This document shows, one piece after another, positions 1-10,945 of a DNA stretch of 64,000 bases. The notes beneath the pieces were generated by a model. The model had not been told where the DNA came from. It ran no database searches and saw only the letters and a list, made by a program, of their open reading frames with translations. Origin of the DNA: Ophryocystis elektroscirrha (lineage: Eukaryota; Apicomplexa; Conoidasida; Neogregarinorida; Ophryocystidae); assembly GCA_030141585.1 (NCBI GenBank), contig JAQIFP010000011.1:34298-98297 (forward strand). Reading direction: 5' to 3'. Each line of letters opens with the position of its first letter. Within the stretch, counting starts at the first letter, position 1. A program made the translations under genes and the position numbers.

Positions 1-65
1 AATGGCATATAATTTAAATATGCTGAATAGTTGAAGTGCACATTAATGCTCTTAGTTTTTCCCAG

Positions 66-2550
66 GATAATCGTGATTTTGAGCGCCAATGTCACGAAGA
101 TAATGAAATTGTGATAACTCTATTAAGATTCAACAATTTGCAAGATGCTATTTTAAATTCCTCTATATTTTTATTCACACAATCTGTGCGTTCTGCGACA
201 ATTGATATCCTGCATCGTCAACTCGCGAGAATGAGAGTTCAATTAGGATTAGAAGAGGTAATTAAAAAGATATACATATTAGAAATGTGTAAGACAGCTC
301 GGATTGTTTAAATTTGTAGAAAGACTGGATTGAGCATTTTCGTCTTTTATCAGTAAGATAAGCAAGTTCCATCGAAACTTATTATTAGCCTCAAGAGCGA
401 AACCGTGTATTGTACACTGCTTTGCCGTAAGTTACAATTATCTCATTAAAAATTAATCTATGTATATATTACAATTTATAAAGTTAATCTGACTTTTATG
501 TAAATTTGTATTAGCTCATGAATATATATATTGGTAATAAAACATATATATATATGTACATATATGTATACATATGTATATCTGTATTTTTATATGTATA
601 TATATATGTTCATATATATATATATATATGTTAGTATATATAATTAATATCTATCTATTACATACATTTATATATATTTATAGAAATATGCATTATACTG
701 GCTAACATATATACGTATTTAGTATCCTGTGAATTGTGTTTATAATATTGTTACTTTTTTGTTGTTCAAAATTAAAATGAGCACACTATATAAAGTTAAT
801 TAACAAGTTCTATAATATGTTTCACATAATTACGTGTTTCATTTTTTTTGAACTTAGAGCTTGTTTAGAGCAAGCAGTGATAGAGTCTAGAGAGAGCTCG
901 AAAAAGCGATATAACGCAGAAGACGAAGATTTGACAGGTTTAATAACTGCACCAGCTTTGTTGTACGAGCTTCGTGCTGTTGGTCTGCCAAATTGGATAT
1001 CTTCCCTGGATGCTGGATTTTTATGTTTAGCTTTATTAACTAGACCATTGCCAAGCAGTAATTCTCCTTTTTTTCTTAACTATCATTAGAGCGCGAAGAC
1101 AATGAAATAAAGTCAGCTCTTTTAAGCATGCTGGACTATAGTAACAAGTTTTATGACAGAAACTTTTTTGAAGTTTTAAATTTACTACAAAGGTAATTTA
1201 AGTGTCCAATATGATTTATTAGTTTTGAACAAAATAAAGTGTTTGACTACAATTATGTATTTGATGAGAATGAACTTTCCATGCATAGTTTATGGGGTAG
1301 ACATATCCCTATATCCCAGCCTCCCAATGAATTTATGGTTTGTCCTGACCCTAGTTCCTCTATCGCTACTCTTGCCAATATAGTCTTAGAATTACAATCC
1401 TCCTGTACAGACTTTGTAAGTAGTTTTAAATACAGTAATTATAATTTAACATATGGAAATGAGTCAATATCAATTTGTTGTTGATAAAACGAATAACTTA
1501 GCTGATAATAAATATTTATCGACCAATTATTTATAGATTTAATTTTATAATTATATCACTCCCGTTTGCTATACATACTGAAGATTATATATTACAATTA
1601 AAAAAATGTAAAAATATATTAATTTGTAGATCCGCAATTTGCTTAATTGGCGAAGACTTAAAAATACAGAACATCATCGTAAAGCAGCCAATAACATCGA
1701 AGGTTTTTTGGAGTTATCCATGCCTGATATTATCCTTCACCCATTATGGGTTAAGTACATAGCAAGTCTTATATCAAATTGTATAGCGGTATATATATAT
1801 AAAATAAACAAGGTTTGATATAGAGAGGTGTAGTTTCAGCATGTCCTAGTATTATACTTTTTCTAAGCTCTGATTCAGAAAACGAATACGGTATGGTACT
1901 TACGCATAAGCCTGTGACCAATATTCGTAAAACAAGGTACGCGTTATTGGTAATACTCATTTGAATTAAGTATACTCGGAAATACTTTACAACAAAATCT
2001 TGAAGCTTTGAAAAGCAAAGGAATGTTAAACCATACTGTTCAAGATGGTAATTCATTTAAATTAATTAATATATTGATAATAATTGATTATTTTTTGGTA
2101 TGTTTAGGGCTCGATGCCAGTATAGCGTACGTTCCCCGTGAAAAGTTGTATACTGTATTTACATCTTTGTTTCCACATATAGACTCTCAAAAAAAAAGTG
2201 AATCTCCTTTAACTCCCTATGATGAATCAATTATTGAATCAGATGAAGATGTTTTGGAAGATATAGATCTGACTTCCGAAACATTGATTCCTAAAGAAAG
2301 TTCTTCTCCTAAACAACAATCGCCTCCTCCCAATGACAACGCTTCATCAAATGAAATAAGCGATGAAGCTAAAGAAGACAATTTGTCCTATATAACAGAT
2401 GAAGAATCATTGTCTTCTTCAAACTCCAAGTCCACAATAACGTCCTCTGAAGACTCTCAAAGTCAATATCAAAATCCATACAAGTTTAAAGTTAGAAATA
2501 ATACAGAATCTATACACCACGATACACCTAGTAAACGTACAAAAAAATAA
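66..2550 (+). CDS. Unknown protein, 5' end outside window or unresolved, acidic Ser-rich C-terminus
   Basis: I do not recognise this protein. Ten exons join in phase: 66-257, 320-352, 389-426, 858-1057, 1090-1192, 1223-1415, 1630-1788, 1824-1936, 1971-2047 and 2108-2550, giving about 516 residues. Upstream exons probably lie before the window, since the first exon opens at a splice acceptor. The N-terminal two thirds reads as a helical globular domain (hydrophobic runs such as LLYELRAVGLPNWISSLDAG). The last roughly 130 residues are acidic, Ser/Pro-rich and low in complexity, ending in a basic KRTKK tail, as in nuclear proteins. Several introns are only 32-36 nt. The next gene, EBP1, starts 460 bp downstream on the same strand. 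Confidence is good that this is a real gene and none is offered for its function. Confidence 0.7.
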
Positions 2551-3010
2551 TAAATTATAAGTTTTTATGTCTTTTTTGATGGGTGAGCTCTGCTTTATTA
2601 TTGAAAACACTTAATTTTTACTACAAAAATCAGAATGAATATATTCTGCCCTATGCATAAAATATATATATATGTAGGTATTTTAACGCTACCATATAGC
2701 AAAGTGTGTCTAATAGCACATTCACAACATATATATGTGTTTATATATGTATATATATATATACATAGATATGTGTTTATATATGTATATATATTTGTAT
2801 ATTTATATGTATATATATGTATATATATATATGTATATATTTATATGCAATTTAGCGTATTTACAATTATATACACTTAAAGAATGTGTTCCTGAGTTTC
2901 TTTCAATATTTCTTATTATAAACAACTATTATAAATAATTGCTAAGAAAATAATTTTTTTATTACATCAACGTGTACCTACATTGGGACATATATTGCTG
3001 CCCTAAGTTA
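2551..3010. other. Intergenic spacer with TA/TATG microsatellite
   Basis: Between two plus-strand genes. Positions about 2658-2850 are an imperfect tatatgtatata microsatellite. Open frames here encode only Tyr/Ile/Val/Met runs and are translations of the repeat. I see no gene. Confidence 0.7.
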
Positions 3011-4688
3011 ATGCCGCCAACAAATACAGAAGAATTGAGCTCTCAAAGCTTATCCAAATACCATACAGCAGCAGAAATTGCAAATGATGTGTTAAGACAA
3101 GTTTTATTAGAATGTAAACCACATGCAGACATTGCTACTTTGTGTTCCCTTGGTGATAGTTTGATTACATCTCGGTGCGAGAAAGTTTACAATAAGGCGG
3201 AAAAAGGAGAAAAGGTAATTATTTTATTTTCTTTATGTGTTTATATATAGCCAAGGAAAGGTGTGGCATTTCCTACCTGCATAACCGTCAATGAGATGTG
3301 CTGCAATTTTTCCCCTCTTGAACCCAACTCTTTTGAATTGAAGGAAAATGATCTTGTTAAAGTGTAAGTTATTATATCATAACTCATATTATTTATATTT
3401 ATTATTTATTATTAAATATTTACAAATAATCGTTACACTAATATTACGCACGACAATATTAGTCACCTTATTATTATTGATACCTAGAAATATTACCAAA
3501 TGAATGTCTTATATACAGTCAGTAGTACTTTTTTTTTTTTTTTTAGTTATTGATAAAGGAAAAGTTATACGTCAAAAAAAAAAAAAAAGAGTATATAATA
3601 ATTGCATGAATTCTGTTATAGATAGCTCGTATTCACTGTTTACATAAATCAATTAATAATAATTTAAGACAATTAGCTTATAAATTTTCAGCGAATTAGG
3701 ATGCCATATTGACGGATTTATTGCTCGTGCTGGTCACACTATTGTTTTGACGGAAGGCAAAGTAGAAGGTCGCAAAGCGGACGTGATACGTGCTGCATGG
3801 ACCGTTGGTGAAGTTATTATGCGATCTATTGACACCGATTCAACAAATGTTGAAGTTTCTCGATTAATGAATAAAACTGCTGAACAATTCAACTGTAGAG
3901 TTGTAATGGACATTGAGTCTCATCAACTCAAACAACACATTATTGATGGTGTTCGTTCCATTAAAAGCAGAAAACCCCCTGACGAAAAGGTAACTTTTTT
4001 TTTTTTTATTTTTTTTTAGATAGAGACTTTTAATTTTAACGTCAATGAAGTTTATGCTATAAATATACTGGTATCCACGGCTGAAGGCAAACCAAAAGAA
4101 GTAATGAAAAATCAATATTTAACTCCAATTTATAGTCCGAGCATCGAGCCTGTGTCTTTAAAAGAAATATGCACCAATCTTATAGCTTAAAAACATTCTT
4201 GGCAAGGAAGTTTCTTAGTGAAGTTACATCAAGTAAAAAAAAAAAAAAAGTCAATTTTTTTTTCAAGATTTTTTTGTATTCCCATTTACTTTACGCATGT
4301 TGTCCGACGTAAAATCTGTCGGAATTGGAGTAAAAGAATCTACACGTCAAAACTTATTACAACCCTATCTCATATACACGGAAAAACCTGGTGAATACGT
4401 TGCCCAATTCGCTTTTACAGTTGTTATATGTGCGAGCGGGATCCGCAAAATAGCTGGATTGCCTTTCACACAAGATGAACAAGTTTCGTCTTCCTATGTT
4501 ATAAATGATCCAGAAATATCTTCAATTTTAGCTGTAAACTTATAAAATTATTGTATACTTTTTTTTAGTCGAGCCTTAAGTCTAAAAAGAAGAAGAAAGC
4601 TAATAAAACTGAAGTCAAACAAGAGAAGCAAGGTTCAACTGAACCAGGAAACCAAACTTTGACCGAATCAGAGCAAACACAAAGTTAA
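3011..4688 (+). CDS. PA2G4: EBP1/PA2G4-like (proliferation-associated 2G4) protein
   Basis: Non-peptidase member of the methionine aminopeptidase (pita-bread) fold, linked in other eukaryotes to ribosome biogenesis and growth control. Seven exons join in phase: 3011-3214, 3251-3363, 3692-3989, 4020-4100, 4136-4232, 4268-4533 and 4569-4688. Family landmarks appear in order: KGVAFPTCITVN-like strand, the LGCHIDGFIA segment, NEVYAINILVSTAEGK, and LLQPYLIYTEKPGEYVAQF. The C-terminus has the family's Lys-rich stretch (SKKKKKAN), a ribosome-binding/nucleolar signal in homologues. The metal-binding Asp expected in active peptidases reads Glu (V-E-L-G), in line with a non-catalytic EBP1. The start is the first ATG (MPPTNTEE); the open frame upstream has no ATG. 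Exon lengths and family alignment leave little doubt. Confidence 0.95.
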
Positions 4689-4825
4689 GATTCTCTTGGA
4701 TAGTAACATCACAATGAATAAACGAGGTTTTCACAAACCTTTATTTTAAAAAAAAAAAAAAAAAAAAATCTTTTATTTCTTAAATACAAAAAAAAAAAAC
4801 AATAATATATTTACGTATATATAGT
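4689..4825. other. Convergent intergenic gap with poly-A tracts
   Basis: Separates the stop codons of EBP1 (+) and the small Cys-rich gene (-). It holds two A-homopolymers (about 4747-4768 and 4788-4799) and probably the 3' ends of both transcripts. Confidence 0.5.
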
Positions 4826-5194
4826 TTACTGTGGCGCTGAGGGTGAGAATGTTGTTGTTGCTACATATGAAAGATTCAGTTCAGGATCGTACAATACGGG
4901 ACTTTGTATATAAGCAAAAGGTTTTTTTTCAGATTTTGAGTTTTTTTCGTTATTATCTTTAGCTTCTTTATATGTACCAAAAAATTTTCGTTGTAATTGT
5001 GTAATATACTTAACTAAATCATTATTACGAAGCTCCAATTCAATAATCCTTCTATCTTTACTTTCGCACCGTTCACAATATATATCATAGCACTCAAAAC
5101 ATCCTGGCTTGCCGCAAACTACCTCGTACCGTGGTATAAATTTATACCCTGGAGGAGGCACCATCAACATGGCATTATCATGGCTGTCTTCCAT
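4826..5194 (-). CDS. Small Cys-rich hypothetical protein (122 aa)
   Basis: A single uninterrupted exon from an ATG to a stop, on the minus strand between EBP1 (convergent) and the SNARE gene (same strand, 120 bp upstream). Five cysteines lie at residues 27, 32, 35, 40 and 43 (C-x4-C-x2-C-x4-C-x2-C), a spacing that could bind a metal. They are followed by a charged helical, possibly coiled-coil stretch (about residues 46-85) and a tail with hydrophobic and Pro residues. I do not recognise the family. No signal peptide or membrane segment is visible. It could be a diverged small RING/zinc-ribbon-like protein, but the pattern does not match a standard RING. Confidence 0.6.
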   Translation of the reverse strand: MEDSHDNAMLMVPPPGYKFIPRYEVVCGKPGCFECYDIYCERCESKDRRIIELELRNNDLVKYITQLQRKFFGTYKEAKDNNEKNSKSEKKPFAYIQSPVLYDPELNLSYVATTTFSPSAPQ

Positions 5195-5314
5195 TTTTTT
5201 TACATATTATGATTTTTTCCGAAAAATAATATTTAAAAAAATAATTTAGTTCATTAAAAACATTTTTTTTTTACAATCGTAAAATTATCTGCGAATAAAG
5301 TAAAATAAATGTGA

Positions 5315-5502
5315 TTATAGAGATTTTAAATCGTTATGCTGCTTCTTGATTTTTTGCATATTTTTATTTGTTTTATCGTTAACAGAGTCGAGCTGAAAAA
5401 TAAATATTTAATAATCTGTGATAATAAATCTATTGAATAATTCTTTCTATGAATTATTTCTATGAATTAGTTTTTTGATAATATATCCATATATTTGTAA
5501 TA

Positions 5503-5536
<34 letters not shown>

Positions 5537-5706
5537 CATTTAAACTTATGAACATATATACAAATATATAAATTTAATTTGAACTAATATGTATGTTAAG
5601 ATTATACATTGATGAACTCTAATAACAATTATTTTCAGACAAAACTTAACAAAATGCACAATTTTGTCAATTTACAATCTTTTTTTAATATACATATTTC
5701 TTATGT

Positions 5707-5750
<44 letters not shown>

Positions 5751-6436
5751 ACATAAGAAATATGTATATATATATATCCGTAAATTTCAAATAAATATTA
5801 TATAATTGAAAATAATTCATTATTATAATCTTTATTGTTAACGAAAACATATAATGAACACATACCGTTGAATTATGATACGATAACGTATTCTTTATGG
5901 AAACGGATCGTACGTGCAGATCAGCAATCATGTTGGATAAACAATCTAAGTCGTCTGTGGGGGGACCTGATTTCATATAAGAATCAAATTTGTATACATT
6001 TTTGGGAATTTACATCTTTTATAGGTAATCTTGAAGTAAGTTCTTTGGTAGTTGTAGAGTTTTGATCTGATGGAGGTGCTGGTTTAGTAAACGGAAGTAC
6101 TGTGTGAGCTAATGAATTCCAAAAACTCTTCATTCCAGTTATCATGTAACCAGTATTCTCTAATATACTTGCAGTATAATCAGAGCTTTGCTTTATTCGC
6201 TCTATCTGCTCTATTTTCCCATAAAATAATTGCTATACTACAATACCTGTTTGTTCTGAAAGCTCTAATGAAGCTTGTTCAGCTAATAAATTTGTTTCCT
6301 GTATTATGGCTATTGAATCTTTCAATAGTTTGCCACTTTGATTTTTTTGACGTTCAATTAATGTCTGCTGAGGTTCATAAACGGTGGATCTGTTTTCATT
6401 TTCTAAACAGTTTGAATTCCATTCAGAATAATTCAT
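5315..6436 (-). CDS. Qbc-SNARE, SNAP-25/SNAP-29-like
   Basis: Four exons read on the minus strand: 6436-6247, 6210-5998, 5966-5866 and 5392-5315, giving 193 residues. Two SNARE motifs are visible. The Qb motif covers about residues 36-90, with SEQTEQIERI matching the SNAP-25 signature around its central glutamine (Q62 here). The Qc motif covers about residues 140-193 and runs to the stop. The linker has FWNSLAHTVLPF and one Cys but no palmitoylation cluster, so the protein resembles SNAP-29 or plant SNAP33 more than neuronal SNAP-25. There is no transmembrane segment, as expected. The central layer of the Qc motif is His165 rather than Gln. Members drive fusion of secretory or endosomal vesicles. 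The gene ends 120 bp before the Cys-rich gene, and its start is 62 bp from the hexokinase stop. Confidence 0.75.
5688..5769. repeat. Perfect palindrome with (TA)n core in SNARE intron
   Basis: Arms 5691-5710 and 5747-5766 are exact reverse complements (20 nt each, plus about 3 more on each side), and the (TA)n between them is self-complementary. The whole element can fold into one hairpin or cruciform of about 80 nt. It lies inside the last intron (5393-5865) of the minus-strand SNARE gene. Confidence 0.9.
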
Positions 6437-6498
6437 ACATAAACTTTTTTGAGATCAATTTAAAATAAACAAGAACGTGACTACAATAATTGTAAAAA

Positions 6499-8884
6499 TC
6501 ATTTTTTTTCAAGATTGTTAAGAATTACAGATGCTCCACAAGCCATTGGAGAATTTGTAGTGATTAGATGAATCCATTCATGCATTCCACCGGGCAGAAT
6601 TAATTTTAGACTATTTGAAACTGATTTTCTGTAAAAAGGACTATTAGTGTATAAATGCCCCTCAATAGCGCAGGTTACTCCATTCAATGCTGGTTGTAAT
6701 TTTTCTGTTTGAGTTGCTAATGCAGCAATAGCAACAGCTGCAAGTGCTGCTGAGCGTTCAAAAACTGCTTTACATAATTCTTGAAGTAGTTTGCGTTGTT
6801 CAAAAGATGTTTCCCATTCCCATAAACCATAGAATACTTCTTTTGTAATAGTAAGATCTTCCGATTTATCTTCGACAATTCTGACACATTGCAGCCAATC
6901 CAAACTATTTCGGACCCTGAAATCACATTAAGTCAATTGCGTAATCTATCAGTACTTAATCACAAACAGTAAATTTAATCGTAAATAAAATAAGAAATAG
7001 CAGCTAAAGTTTATATAAAATAATTTAAATAATTTAATTAATGTAATTTAACTTAAATAATTTAATTTATATAATTTAATTTATATAATTTAATTAAAAT
7101 AATTTAATTTATATAATTTAATTTATATAATTCAGTTTATATAATTTAATTTAAATAATTTAATTTAAATAATTTAATTTATATAATTAATTTATATAAT
7201 TTAATTTAAATAATTTAATTTAAATAATTTAATTTAAATAATTTAATTTAAATAATTTAATTAAAATAATTTAATTTATATAATTTAATTTATATAATTC
7301 AGTTTATATAATTTAATTTATATAATTTAATTTAAATAATTTAATTAAAATAATTTAATTTATATAATTTAATTTATATAATTTAATTTATATAATTTAA
7401 TTAAAATAATTTAGTTTATATAATTTAATTTAAATAATTTAATTTAAATAATTTAATTTATATAATTTAATTTGTATAATTTAATTTATATAATTTAATT
7501 TATATAATTTAATTTATATAATTTAATTAAAATAATTTAATTTATATAATTTAATTTATATAATTTAATTTATATAATTTAATTTATATAATTTAATTAA
7601 AATAATTTAATTTATATAATTTAATTTATATAATTCAGTTTATATAATTTAATTTAAATAATTTAATTTAAATAATTTAATTTATATAATTAATTTATAT
7701 AATTTAATTTAAATAATTTAATTTAAATAATTTAATTTAAATAATTTAATTTAAATAATTTAATTAAAATAATTTAATTTATATAATTTAATTTATATAA
7801 TTCAGTTTATATAATTTAATTTATATAATTTAATTTAAATAATTTAATTAAAATAATTTAATTTATATAATTTAATTTATATAATTTAATTTATATAATT
7901 TAATTTATATAATTGAATTTATATAATTTAATTAAAATAATTTAATTTATATAATTTAATTTAAATAATTTAATTAAAATAATTTAATTTATATAATTTA
8001 ATTCATANNNNNNNNNNNNNNNNNNNNNNNNNNNNNNNNNNNNNNNNNNNNNNNNNNNNNNNNNNNNNNNNNNNNNNNNNNNNNNNNNNNNNNNNNNNNN
8101 NNNNNNNATAATTTAATTTATATAATTTAATTTATATAATTGAATTTATATAATTTAATTAAAATAATTTAATTTATATAATTTAATTTAAATAATTTAA
8201 TTAAAATAATTTAATTTATATAATTTAATTCATATAATTTAAAGCAATATATAAAAAATTAAATATTTTATATTATGACAAATTGAATAGTATTTATTTC
8301 ACTTATACCAAATATTGGTTTACCTACCATGCAAGCAAAGGTGCTTCATTTTGCCAAGTTTTGACGATAACACGGCGACAAATTTCTTTCAAATAAATGG
8401 CTGATATCATTTTTTCAAAAATGTGTAATTTTTCGGTGTAAGCGTCGGCACAGTCAACTTCTATATCAACGTCAATTATGGGTAGTGATTTATTAAAGTT
8501 TCCAAGTTCACAATTAATTATATCTCCTTTATAAGAATATCGCGCGGAGGCATCTGGGAGTACAAAAGTTCCATTTACTCCATCGTCAATTATAAAGGCG
8601 ACCGAACATAGCGGAAGATTTGCTGGATTTTGGTAGCGGCACGCTAATAAAGCACATGCCTGGTAATTAAATTAAGTATTGCAGAAAAATTACAGTGTCA
8701 TTTACTACAGCCACAACCTTCGCTTGTACTCTGTTTCTCCAAAATGCACAATTCAATAATGCATCAAAATCTAAACCTTCTACTGAATCAAGTGTTTTTC
8801 TTCCTGTGGCAATTGTTTTTATCCAGTGTGTCAATGAAGCACGGCTTATACTCTACATACATAATAAATAAAATAATGCTAGAT

Positions 8885-8931
<47 letters not shown>

Positions 8932-10427
8932 AGCATGTAATTTGCTTCTTTCTAGTAAACTTTTTATAAAAGAAAAATAATTTAATTTATTAATAGTTTA
9001 TTCAATCAATACCAGTAACAATTAACATATCTTACACGATGTTGAAGTGGAAGACCTACTACAAATCCAATGGGAGCCGGTTCCGAAAAATCTTCCTATA
9101 AAATTAAGTTTACATATTAGTAATGTGTTATTCATAATATTGTAATATAATTACTTAACACATAAACCTACATCTTTGATTAAGTCTCCAACTAAGCTAG
9201 CTAAAGAATCAAATAACATAAGACCAGTAGCTTTGGGACTAAATAAACCTAAAGTAGATCCGGGTATTTTTTCCTTAAGATCGCACTGTTTCTCTGTGTA
9301 TTTATATTTTCCGTTTCCTAGTAATTCAACCTTTTTGGCAGAAGCTTTGCAAATATTGCCTGTGGCGAACTCTAATACATAATAGTTTCCTTTGATGTTT
9401 TTATCGGAGTAATCATCGACTTTTAAATGAGTATCTGTCATTTTTAATGAATACTTTGAACGTTCCCAAAATTCATTTGTAGAGTTTTTACGTAACTCTA
9501 ATACATGTTTCATTTCTTTAAGAAAATTATCAAAAATTGATTTAAGTTGCTCTTGAGTTAATTTAAAGAACTTTATATAGCTCTAAGGACACATTACGAA
9601 TAAGCCAAGCAATTTCGTAATAATACACGATTAATAGTAAACGTATAATGTTTATAATACAATTTATATTGTACATAATTCATTCAACATAATTTACCCT
9701 AATATACGGTAAATTATATATTTACCATAATATCAACTAATCAATAATCTACACTATAATATCCGTACTAATATTACTTGAAAAACTGTGATTTTATATG
9801 ATATAAATAAATAATACTAATATATGTATACATACATATATATATATATATATGTATATATATATTAGGGTATAACACTTTATAATCATTATAACCTATA
9901 TATATAATTCAAAAGCATATGCACTGTACGGCTAATATTAATATATACGGTTATATAACAGTAAATACTATTAAGCATATTGAACCAATTAACTGTGTAG
10001 ATATAGTTGCGATATACTTATTAAATAGATTTACCCTGTGTCAGTTAAATTAATGAATATAAAAATACATGAAAACTATATAAAAATAAATTTAATCTAT
10101 AAACTGTCAATATACTTATTCTCTTAATTGAATATATTAAATATATATATCTTGTTATATATAAAAATTTATTATATAAATTTATATATATATATATATA
10201 TATATATAAGAATGTTTCGATTATAGAGATAAAAAATAATAACCCACTTGAGCTCTTTCGTGCATTGTCTCTATCCCTGTAATTGGTGTATTCCAGTCTT
10301 TTGCTATATCTTGATTCCATGTTAAAGAGCGAATCACTTCAGCTTGGTTTTCATAACTGACTAAGCTTCTAGGATACAAAAGAGCTTCAGATATTTGATC
10401 ATCCAAGTAAAAGTTATGATGCTCCAT
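6499..10427 (-). CDS. Hexokinase-fold protein with degenerate ATP-binding motifs
   Basis: Six exons in phase: 10427-10248, 9582-9172, 9095-9036, 8852-8694, 8659-8328 and 6916-6499, giving 519 residues, close to protist hexokinases. The family is clear from order and spacing: the N-terminal helix region, IGFVVGLPLQ (for the usual GFTFSFP), THWIKTIATGRKTLDSVEG, AKVVAVVNDT, INCELGNF, the EKMISAIYLKEICRR helix, and a C-terminal large-domain helix set. The catalytic Asp of the NDT motif (D269) and the Glu of INCELG (E321) remain. The nucleotide motifs do not: DFGGTN is EFATGN (131-136), the second phosphate loop GTGTN is DDGVN (295-299), VDGS is IEGH, and the adenosine motif SGKGAA is NSPMACGAS. 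The W-T-K sugar loop is W-I-K. I infer a pseudo-enzyme or a highly altered kinase. It has no stops or frameshifts, so it is under coding constraint. Confidence 0.85.
6917..8327. repeat. Intronic minisatellite (unit about 12-17 bp, taatttaattta/tata) with assembly gap
   Basis: The fifth intron of the hexokinase-like gene is mostly (about 7015-8240) a tandem array of near-identical units built from ataatttaattta plus ta or aa variants. Higher-order blocks repeat too: the stretch from about 7070 to 7370 recurs at about 7600-7880 in almost the same order of variants. A run of exactly 100 N lies within it (8008-8107). Confidence 0.9.
8008..8107. other. Assembly gap (100 N)
   Basis: Fixed-size run of N inside the minisatellite of the hexokinase-like intron. 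The true length is unknown. Confidence 1.
8888..8927. repeat. (TA)n microsatellite
   Basis: Pure TA run in an intron of the hexokinase-like gene. Similar runs occur at about 10184-10208, 10743-10770 and many other introns and spacers. Confidence 0.9.
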
Positions 10428-10737
10428 TGCTCAGATAATGAATAGGTGAACAACACTGCAAACTGGTTTAAAGTAAAGTATTTGTATTTTTTTATTTTTT
10501 TAAATGCTCAAGTTAGCTTATTTGAGTATTTATTACACATAAATTGTGATAAAAACGTGAGGCTTTTGTTTGAAAAAGCTGGTTTGTAAAAATGCATAAA
10601 AACTTACACCTTATTGCAATTAAATTTAATGCTTGAAATATAAACATATTTATATCTAGCTGTACAATTGTAATGTAAATAATTAGTTTAACTAAAATAT
10701 GTATTGACGCAAATCAATAAAACTGAATAATTATTAA

Positions 10738-10774
<37 letters not shown>

Positions 10775-10945
10775 ATTAGTATAAAACATTATTATTGTAT
10801 ATATTGTAGTTCACGTGCACGATATATTAAGTATTTCTAAAGATGGGGTTTTTTTATATCAAATTTTCAAGAAAACTGCTTATTAGTAAATTAAAACCAG
10901 TTGTATATGTTTACAAAAAATGACTAGATAGAAAACTTTAAAACA
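10428..10945. other. Intergenic spacer, no gene seen
   Basis: Lies between the start of the hexokinase-like gene and the stop of the RCC1 gene (both minus). It should hold the hexokinase-like promoter. It contains a (TA)n run at 10743-10770. No open frame with plausible coding content was found. Confidence 0.5.

Noticed and set aside
2635..2938. Open frames in the 2.6-2.9 kb spacer
   Set aside because: They translate a tatatgtatata repeat into Tyr/Ile/Val runs; no splice context or homology.
7015..8255. Regular short repeats considered as a CRISPR-like or telomeric array
   Set aside because: Units are contiguous A/T minisatellite repeats without unique spacers, inside a eukaryotic intron; not TTAGGG- or TTTAGGG-like.
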